The notes under the pieces are model-generated. The model was not told the origin of the DNA, searched no databases, and was given only the letters and a program-made list of their open reading frames with translations. Below, in pieces: positions 1-5,488 of a DNA stretch of 22,274 nt; positions within the stretch are counted from its first letter, which is position 1, and the number at the start of each line of letters is the position of its first letter. The DNA lies in the IMG/VR virus record IMGVR_UViG_3300012920_000310, positions 1-22,274 of that record. One strand, written 5' to 3'. The stretch comes from a virus. The position numbers were made by a program, and so were the translations under genes.

Positions 1-19
1 CATTGTATAGGAAATAAAT

Positions 20-661
20 GTGAGTGTTGTGAACATGAAGTCGAAATTTAAACAAATCTTTTCTCCATTTATATGGAAAAGCACTATTAATGAGCATAAA
101 GAAATTAAAGACTATATTATGCCGATAATAGACGATTATCAAACAAATAATAATTATAGTCCGGACTGGCCAGTTGATACTTCATACGAATCCGGCTATG
201 ATATTGAGTGGTGGCCGTGTATAAAACATTACAAAAATTATGTAAATGATTTTCATACGGAATATTTCGGTTATAATCCTAATTGGGAAATAATTGGACA
301 ACCATGGTATACATCGTATAAACGTGAACAAATGGCGCAAATGCATGAACATATACCAGATCACTTTTCAGTCTTACATATTCTGAAATTTTCTGATTTA
401 CACCACGAACCAATAGTATTTATTAATCCAGAAGAAAAGCTTATAAAATCAAACTATATTAGAGGCGAGTTTTTACAAACCTTAGAAAAATCTGAATCAC
501 ATAGAGGAACAGACGGTTATTTTAATCTATGGCATCATGCAGAAATTGTTGAATCAAATATTCTTATATGGCCTAGTACGTTACAACACTTTGTTCCAAA
601 ATCAAAATCAGATGAAAGAAGGATAACAATCGCTTTTAATTATAACATAACAGAAAGTTAA
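20..661 (+). CDS. 2OG-Fe(II) oxygenase-like protein
   Basis: This 213-residue protein resembles the small 2OG-Fe(II) oxygenase-like proteins common in marine T4-like phages. Seen: a His cluster MHEH (H109, H111) followed by a hydrophobic strand, then WPSTLQHFVPKS with H190, then DERRITIAFNY with R200/R201. This matches the family pattern of a first metal-binding His region, a distal His in a 'P-S-x-x-x-H' turn, and an Arg that would bind the 2-oxoglutarate carboxylate. The family hydroxylates or otherwise oxidises a substrate using iron, O2 and 2-oxoglutarate; the phage substrate is unknown. I chose the GTG start at 20 because AGGA lies 7 nt upstream; an in-frame ATG at 35 has no good ribosome site. 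The gene ends 10 nt before the next start and sits just upstream of the tail sheath, so a role in modifying virion proteins or in assembly is conceivable but not shown. Confidence 0.72.
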   Translation: MSVVNMKSKFKQIFSPFIWKSTINEHKEIKDYIMPIIDDYQTNNNYSPDWPVDTSYESGYDIEWWPCIKHYKNYVNDFHTEYFGYNPNWEIIGQPWYTSYKREQMAQMHEHIPDHFSVLHILKFSDLHHEPIVFINPEEKLIKSNYIRGEFLQTLEKSESHRGTDGYFNLWHHAEIVESNILIWPSTLQHFVPKSKSDERRITIAFNYNITES

Positions 662-671
662 GGAGATCATC

Positions 672-980
672 ATGGCAGATGAAATTAAATTCACAGAAGA
701 AGAATTAAAGTCTCTACAGGAATTGCAAACTAATTATAGAAATTTGCAAATGCAAATGGGTGCTTTAAAGCTTCAACAAATTGCTCACGATAAACAGGCA
801 GATCAGCTAGCAGCTACAGAAGAAGAGCTAATGAATCAATTAGCTGAAATGCAAGCTACTGAGCAAACTCAAGCAAAAGAGTTAAACGACAAATATGGTC
901 AAGGAACTCTTGATCCGGCAACTGGCGTTTTTACACCAACTCCAAATGAAGCTGCTGAAGAAGTTAAGGAAGAATCTTAA
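672..980 (+). CDS. small coiled-coil protein upstream of the tail sheath
   Basis: This is a 102-residue acidic protein with a strong ribosome site (AAGGAG, 660-665) ahead of the ATG. Residues about 8-75 are rich in Leu, Gln, Glu and Ala with heptad-like spacing (EEELKSLQELQTNYRNLQMQ and onward), which predicts one long prefoldin-like helix. A short tail follows with GTLDPATGVFTPTP and an acidic end. It has no Cys, no membrane segment and no signal peptide. It lies between the oxygenase gene and the sheath gene. I recognise it only as a type of small coiled-coil protein seen near tail genes of T4-like phages. A chaperone or minor structural role is inference. Confidence 0.7.
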   Translation: MADEIKFTEEELKSLQELQTNYRNLQMQMGALKLQQIAHDKQADQLAATEEELMNQLAEMQATEQTQAKELNDKYGQGTLDPATGVFTPTPNEAAEEVKEES

Positions 981-1009
981 ACAGCATTTTGAAGTTTTGA
1001 CAATATATT

Positions 1010-1017
1010 TATAAACA
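1010..1017 (+). promoter_or_regulatory. possible T4-type late promoter box
   Basis: The octamer TATAAACA differs by one base from the T4 late promoter TATAAATA. It lies about 50 nt upstream of the tail sheath ATG in an AT-rich spacer, a suitable place for late transcription of a structural gene. A single match in AT-rich DNA is weak evidence. Confidence 0.3.
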
Positions 1018-1035
1018 GAATATTATTGTTTTTAG

Positions 1036-1051
1036 TAATTAACGTTAATTA
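1036..1051. repeat. 16-bp perfect palindrome upstream of the tail sheath
   Basis: TAATTAACGTTAATTA is a perfect inverted repeat with no spacer. It ends 14 nt before the sheath ATG and just before the ribosome site GGAG (1054-1057). It could be a dimeric protein-binding site or a short mRNA hairpin affecting initiation, or it could be chance in AT-rich DNA. Confidence 0.5.
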
Positions 1052-1065
1052 ACCGGAGAAATTCA

Positions 1066-3435
1066 ATGGCAGAGAGAATCGTCTCACCAGGCGTATTTAC
1101 TCGAGAAAAAGACCTGTCATTTCTACCTCAAGGGATTGCAGAAATCGGTGCAGCAATCATCGGACCAACTAAAAAAGGTCCTGCTTTTGTTCCAACGACT
1201 GTACGTAATTTTACTGAGTTTACTGAAATGTTTGGTGGCTTATCTCAAGATTTATACGTCCCATTTACCGTTCGCGAGTATCTACGTAGTGCTGGCACGG
1301 TAACAATTGTAAGAGTACTCGGATTAGGTGGATACAGTGTAGGATCAGTTGAAATCGCTTCTCATAAAAGTGGTTCTTCAGGTTCAGCAAACTATAAAGT
1401 ATATGCTGTACTCGCTCCAAATGCAACAGCTCCAACCGCAACATTTGCAGGCACAACAGTTGCAGGAACCGCAGAAGCCTTTTGTGTAAAAACAGGCTCA
1501 TACTCAGTTTCTGCTTCATTAGTACCTACAAATGCAAAGTATATGGAAAATGTATTTAGTAAGAGTCCTCTCTCAACTAAAGCAAATGGACAAACTAATC
1601 CATTCTACTTATATAAAATCTATAAAAGTGCCGCATCCGCAAATCTAACTTCAGGTTCAGCATCTATTCAAGGATCTGTTGCTAGTATTGCCCTTGCACA
1701 GGATTATCAAAACGCCGCTACACCAACAATTACATCTCAAAAGATTGATGGTGCAACAGCTGATCTTTTTAAAATTAAATTAAGATCACACGGTGAAACT
1801 GATACTCATGGAAAATACAAAGTTGGTGTTCTTAATGTAAAGAATGCTGGTTCTGTAGCAGGGTCAGATTATGGTACATTTTCAATTCAAGTAAGAGAAA
1901 TTGATCAACAAACATATAAAGAATCTGATGATACTATTGTTGAACAATTTGATAATTTAAGCATGGATCCAAAAGCTGCAAATTATTTTGTACGCAAAAT
2001 TGGTGATAGATATGTAACTATTGACGCAAATGGTAAACTTACCTATAACGGTGACTGGCCAAATATGTCAAAGTATATTTACATTTCTAATTATTCCGAT
2101 ATACAAGCTGGTAATATGCCTAAATCATACGTTCCTTTTGGACACGCAGCTCTTATTCAAACTCACACATCATCTGCAAGTAATCAAGTTGTTACTTCGT
2201 CTTTCACTAGTGAACAGACAAATGCAACTACACAAGCATTTGATACATCAGTATTCTATGGATTTAATTTTGCCGATCAAGATAACAGGCAATTTTTAGC
2301 TCCTCTTGATACTGCTGGCATTGCTGAAAACAATGCAACATTTAGTTTGAACGATCAAATAGGTCACCCTTCTGCTTCTGCAGCTGACTTTGCTGGATCT
2401 TCACAATTTGTAACAAGTGCATCTAATTTAGCGCTTGGAACATCTAATGTTGCTCAGCATAAATTCATAGTACCTTTCCAAGGTGGATTTGACGGTGCTA
2501 ATCCAGCAATCAAAAAGAATACAGGTGGTGATATAACTGCAACAAATCAGCAAGGCTTTGATTGTTCTACTGCAACAGCAAGTGGATCAATTGCGTATAA
2601 GCGTGCTATGAATGCAATAAGTAACCAAGATGAGTTTGATATTAACATGCTTGTAACTCCAGGATTGATCTATACGTTGCATCCTAATCCAATAAACCAC
2701 GGTATTTCAACCGCAGAAAATAGAGGTGATACATTCTTTGTATTTGATGCATCTGGATGGTCAGCTAATATATCTGCAACAGTAAATGCTGTATCTACAT
2801 TGGATACAAATTATGCTGCAACATATTATCCTTGGGTAAAAGTACTTGATGATAGCATAAACTTACCAACTTGGGTACCACCTTCAGTAGTACTACCAGG
2901 AGTATATTCACAGAACGATAGAGTCGCTCATGAATGGTTTGCTCCCGCTGGTTTAAATAGAGGTGGATTGAGCAATGTACTTGAAGCAAAAACAAGATTA
3001 ACACACGCTGAGCGTGATCTTCTGTATGAAGATAGAGTTAATCCGATTGCTTCATTTCCAGGTCAAGGTGTAGTAGTTTTCGGACAGAAAACATTACAAG
3101 CTAAACCTTCTGCTCTTGATAGAATCAATGTAAGAAGACTATTAATTAGATTGAAGAAATTCATTGCAAGTTCTTCAAGATACTTAGTCTTTGAACAGAA
3201 TACAGTTGCTACACGTAACCGTTTCTTAAACATTGTTAATCCTTACTTAGAATCAGTACAATCCAATTCCGGATTATCTGCATTCAGAGTAGTAATGGAT
3301 GATTCTAACAATACACCTGATGTGATAGATCGTAACCAATTAGTTGGTCAGATCTTCATTCAACCAACACGTACAGCAGAGTTCATTGTATTGGACTTCG
3401 TAGTACAGCCTACTGGAGCTAGCTTCCCAAGCTAA
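1066..3435 (+). CDS. 18: contractile tail sheath protein (gp18)
   Basis: This is a 789-residue tail sheath, longer than T4 gp18 (659). The N-terminus (MAERIVSPGVFTREKDLSFL, then GIAEIGAAIIGPTKKGPAFVP) is the conserved sheath start, in which the first residues link neighbouring subunits. The C-terminal domain (VNPIASFPGQGVVVFGQKTL through IFIQPTRTAEFIVLDFVVQP) is the conserved sheath core; its final strand also joins the inter-subunit sheet. The middle, about residues 90-500, is Ser/Thr/Ala-rich and variable, as expected for the surface-exposed domains. The sheath surrounds the tube and contracts to drive it through the host envelope. The ribosome site is GGAG 8 nt before the ATG. The gene is followed directly by a strong terminator, so it may form its own highly expressed late transcript. 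Confidence 0.96.
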   Translation: MAERIVSPGVFTREKDLSFLPQGIAEIGAAIIGPTKKGPAFVPTTVRNFTEFTEMFGGLSQDLYVPFTVREYLRSAGTVTIVRVLGLGGYSVGSVEIASHKSGSSGSANYKVYAVLAPNATAPTATFAGTTVAGTAEAFCVKTGSYSVSASLVPTNAKYMENVFSKSPLSTKANGQTNPFYLYKIYKSAASANLTSGSASIQGSVASIALAQDYQNAATPTITSQKIDGATADLFKIKLRSHGETDTHGKYKVGVLNVKNAGSVAGSDYGTFSIQVREIDQQTYKESDDTIVEQFDNLSMDPKAANYFVRKIGDRYVTIDANGKLTYNGDWPNMSKYIYISNYSDIQAGNMPKSYVPFGHAALIQTHTSSASNQVVTSSFTSEQTNATTQAFDTSVFYGFNFADQDNRQFLAPLDTAGIAENNATFSLNDQIGHPSASAADFAGSSQFVTSASNLALGTSNVAQHKFIVPFQGGFDGANPAIKKNTGGDITATNQQGFDCSTATASGSIAYKRAMNAISNQDEFDINMLVTPGLIYTLHPNPINHGISTAENRGDTFFVFDASGWSANISATVNAVSTLDTNYAATYYPWVKVLDDSINLPTWVPPSVVLPGVYSQNDRVAHEWFAPAGLNRGGLSNVLEAKTRLTHAERDLLYEDRVNPIASFPGQGVVVFGQKTLQAKPSALDRINVRRLLIRLKKFIASSSRYLVFEQNTVATRNRFLNIVNPYLESVQSNSGLSAFRVVMDDSNNTPDVIDRNQLVGQIFIQPTRTAEFIVLDFVVQPTGASFPS

Positions 3436-3453
3436 ATTCATACATAGGTATAT

Positions 3454-3489
3454 AAAAAAGCCCGGACTATAACAGCTCCGGGCTTTTTT
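3454..3489 (+). terminator. rho-independent terminator after tail sheath
   Basis: The left arm AAAAAAGCCCGGA (3454-3466) pairs perfectly with TCCGGGCTTTTTT (3477-3489) around a 10-nt loop. The GC-rich core followed by six T is a textbook intrinsic terminator, 18 nt after the sheath stop codon. The A-rich left flank makes it symmetric, so it could also work on the other strand, where no gene ends nearby. Confidence 0.92.
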
Positions 3490-3492
3490 AAT

Positions 3493-3504
3493 TCCGGCTT
3501 TTTT
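3493..3504 (+). repeat. duplicated 3' arm of the sheath terminator
   Basis: TCCGGCTTTTTT repeats the right arm of the terminator only 4 nt after it, missing one G. It could pair with the same left arm (3454-3466) with one bulged C, giving a second, alternative termination hairpin with its own T-tract. Confidence 0.55.
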
Positions 3505-3558
3505 CTTACCTCCGTAATATTTATTATCAAATAACATACTTTAATATGGAGAATTAGA

Positions 3559-4047
3559 ATGCCACAATTAATTGATCCGAACGATATAATGTTCACACAA
3601 TTTGAACCTAAAACTCAAAATAGGTTCATCATGTATATCGAAGGAATTCCTGCATATACTATTAAGGCCGCTGCAAGACCTACGATCCAATTCGAAACAG
3701 TTACATTGGATCATATTAACGTCAAACGATACGTAAAAGGGAAAGGTGAATGGCAAACTCTTGACATTACACTTTATGATCCTGTTGTTCCATCTGCTGC
3801 ACAAGCATGTATGGAATGGGTTCGTTTATCACACGAATCAGTAACAGGTCGTGACGGCTACTCAGATTTTTATAAGAAAAATGTAACCTTCAACGTTCTC
3901 GGACCAGTCGGAGATATTGTTGAAGAATGGCAGTTAGTAGGTGCTTATATAGAAGCTGCTAACTTTGGCGAAATGGATTGGAGTACAACTGATCCGATCA
4001 ACGTTACGTTGACTCTTCGCTACGATTACGCTATATTACAGTTCTAA
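3559..4047 (+). CDS. 19: tail tube protein (gp19)
   Basis: This 162-residue protein matches T4 gp19 in size (163) and type. Typical elements are the N-terminal QNRFIMYIEGIPAYTIKAAA, the central GEWQTLDITLYDPVVPSAAQ, and the C-terminal NVTLTLRYDYAILQF. The family builds the inner tail tube as stacked hexameric rings of beta-barrels, through which DNA passes. The start is supported by GGAG 8 nt upstream. The order sheath then tube is standard for contractile tails. The terminator in between suggests separate transcription of this gene. Confidence 0.96.
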   Translation: MPQLIDPNDIMFTQFEPKTQNRFIMYIEGIPAYTIKAAARPTIQFETVTLDHINVKRYVKGKGEWQTLDITLYDPVVPSAAQACMEWVRLSHESVTGRDGYSDFYKKNVTFNVLGPVGDIVEEWQLVGAYIEAANFGEMDWSTTDPINVTLTLRYDYAILQF

Positions 4048-4067
4048 TTTTAGCAGTACGAAATATT

Positions 4068-4110
4068 ACAATTAAGAATAGAGTTGTGGCATTCTTTATT
4101 CGTTAATTGT
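4068..4110 (+). promoter_or_regulatory. imperfect stem-loop in the tube-gp26 spacer
   Basis: ACAATTAAGAATA (4068-4080) pairs with TATTCGTTAATTGT (4097-4110), leaving one bulged G (4102). The loop can form a competing inner stem, AAGAAT with ATTCTT. No T-tract follows, so this is not a standard terminator. It could mark the mRNA 3' end of the tube message, an RNA-processing site or an attenuator. Confidence 0.5.
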
Positions 4111-4167
4111 CGGTAAAATGTTATAGTTTTTACTATATATATTAAAGGTTAATGTTAAGGAGTTATA

Positions 4168-4983
4168 ATGGCTAATAAAGAAACTAAACAGAAGGCACCT
4201 GTACAGACGCAGGCTCCTCAGGAAGTTGAAAAACCTAAATTCCCAACGGAAATGATAGATCTCCCTAGTAAAGGTCTACTCTATCCTGAAGGCCATCCTT
4301 TGAGAGAAGGACAGATTGAGATTAAGTATATGACCGCTAGGGAAGAAGACATACTTACATCAAATAATCTCATTCAAAAAGGTCTAGTGATAGATGAATT
4401 ATTGAAATCAGTAATAGTTACTAAGTTTGACTTTAATGATATTTCAATAGGTGATAAGAATGCTGTTATGTTATCAACACGTATATTTGGATATGGAAAA
4501 TCTTACCAAACTGATGTAAAATGTCCAGCATGTGGTAATACAGAAGCAGATTGTGAGTTTGATCTTACAACATTAGAATATAAAGAAATAGATGAAGAAG
4601 ATTTTCAAAATGCAAATTCTTTTGAATACATACTTCCAAATTCTAATAGAACTATCACTTTCAAATATTTGACTCATGGTGATGAATCTAATATTCAGAA
4701 AGAACTTGAAAGAGTTGCTAAACACGTTGGAAAAGTACAACCAGAAATTACTACTAGACTACGTTATCAAATAACAAGTGTTGATGGCGAAAAAGATCCA
4801 AAAGTAATTAATAATTTTATACAGAATGAATTATTTGCTATGGATTCTAAAGCGTTTAGAGAATTTTATTTGGCACTTCAACCTGATGTAGACTTTGATA
4901 TGGGATATCTTTGTCCAGCATGTGGTGCACAAGAAACAGTTGATTTACCTATTTCAGTAAATTTCTTCTGGCCTTCCCGGTAA
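4168..4983 (+). CDS. 26: baseplate hub/tail assembly protein gp26, zinc-ribbon type
   Basis: This 271-residue protein resembles the T4 gp26 family of baseplate hub proteins (T4 gp26 is 208 residues). Seen: a disordered Lys/Gln/Pro N-terminus to about residue 25, then FPTEMIDLPSKGLLYPEGHP, the typical family start, and the MTAREEDILTSNNLIQKG region. Two C-P-A-C-G knuckles (C119/C122 and C249/C252) probably bind one zinc; they are encoded by identical 15-nt stretches. The frame ends VNFFWPSR-stop. The ribosome site is AAGGAG before the ATG. A -1 frame carrying the gp51 sequence overlaps its 3' end, and the A AAT TTC heptamer at 4959-4965 suggests some ribosomes shift to make a gp26-gp51 fusion. 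In T4, gp26 is needed for hub assembly; its position between tube and tape measure suggests an assembly-chaperone-like role. Confidence 0.85.
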   Translation: MANKETKQKAPVQTQAPQEVEKPKFPTEMIDLPSKGLLYPEGHPLREGQIEIKYMTAREEDILTSNNLIQKGLVIDELLKSVIVTKFDFNDISIGDKNAVMLSTRIFGYGKSYQTDVKCPACGNTEADCEFDLTTLEYKEIDEEDFQNANSFEYILPNSNRTITFKYLTHGDESNIQKELERVAKHVGKVQPEITTRLRYQITSVDGEKDPKVINNFIQNELFAMDSKAFREFYLALQPDVDFDMGYLCPACGAQETVDLPISVNFFWPSR

Positions 4984-4989
4984 CACCGG
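4959..4989 (+). promoter_or_regulatory. putative programmed -1 frameshift signal (gp26/gp51)
   Basis: A AAT TTC (4959-4965), read in the gp26 frame, fits the X XXY YYZ slippery pattern. After an 11-nt spacer comes a GC-rich hairpin, CCGGT (4977-4981) with ACCGG (4985-4989), that includes the gp26 stop codon. A -1 shift enters the gp51 frame, which is open from 4944 to 5168. The spacer is slightly longer than the usual 5-9 nt, and nothing experimental is available here. Confidence 0.6.
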
Positions 4990-5168
4990 AGTACAGACCC
5001 AAAGTACACGAATCGATCTTTCAATTAAGTTATTTTAGTGAAGGAGCGATATCATTTTCAGAAGCATACGAGATGCCCCTACATCTTAGGCGCTTTTACA
5101 TGGACCAGTTAGTTAAACAAAAGAAGACAGAAAACGAACGTATCAAAGGTGCGTCAACATCAAAATAA
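4965..5168 (+). CDS. 51: gp51-like baseplate hub assembly protein, probably made by -1 frameshift
   Basis: This frame is open from 4944 to the TAA at 5166-5168. From 4965 it encodes 67 residues including TPEYRPKVHESIFQLSYFSE, then GAISFSEAYEMPLHLRRFYM and a Lys-rich tail. The 'YEMP-x-x-x-RRF' signature is characteristic of the short gp51-type hub assembly proteins of T4-like phages. No ATG, GTG or TTG lies upstream of the conserved part; the first ATG (5073) would keep only about 31 residues. The gene therefore seems to be expressed as a -1 extension of gp26, giving a protein of about 333 residues. The start given here is the first codon after the slip. A rare CTG start at 4968 is the main alternative. 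In T4, gp51 acts catalytically in hub assembly and is not a known virion part. Confidence 0.7.
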   Translation, partial: LLAFPVTPEYRPKVHESIFQLSYFSEGAISFSEAYEMPLHLRRFYMDQLVKQKKTENERIKGASTSK

Positions 5169-5224
5169 CTTTCATTAAATCATATTTATTCTTGTATTAA
5201 TCCGCTCAAAGATTGGAGTTTATA

Positions 5225-5476
5225 ATGTCTAAAAAAGATAAAATTGATGAAAACTTTCTTGGTGATCTTGCAAAAAATGTCGGAATATTTTTAGCAGTTA
5301 AAGTTGCTAAAGGCAGAATGCCTAAAACAGTTCAAAACGATCCGGAACTAAAACAAATCTGGGCTGATTTTGAAAAAGCTCAATCAGCTGCTGAAGCTGC
5401 AGCGAAGAAACGACTTGCAAAACTACCTAAAGATAGACAAAAAAGAGTCGCCAAGATTATAAGTCAAATGAAATAA
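5225..5476 (+). CDS. small basic protein between gp51 and tape measure
   Basis: This 83-residue protein is rich in Lys and Ala. The N-terminal half contains FLGDLAKNVGIFLAVKVAKG, a possible amphipathic helix. The second half, DPELKQIWADFEKAQSAAEA and onward, looks helical, and the protein ends in a basic stretch (KDRQKRVAKIISQMK). I chose the ATG at 5225 over an in-frame TTG at 5213 because the TTG overlaps the GGAG ribosome site (5215-5218). I do not recognise a family. Its place immediately before the tape measure gene, 12 nt away, suggests a tail assembly role, which is inference. Confidence 0.72.
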   Translation: MSKKDKIDENFLGDLAKNVGIFLAVKVAKGRMPKTVQNDPELKQIWADFEKAQSAAEAAAKKRLAKLPKDRQKRVAKIISQMK

Positions 5477-5488
5477 GTTTAATTACCC

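Noticed and set aside
5073-5168. Independent gp51 start at ATG 5073
   Set aside because: It would remove the conserved TPEYR...SEAYE half of the protein and has no ribosome site at proper spacing.
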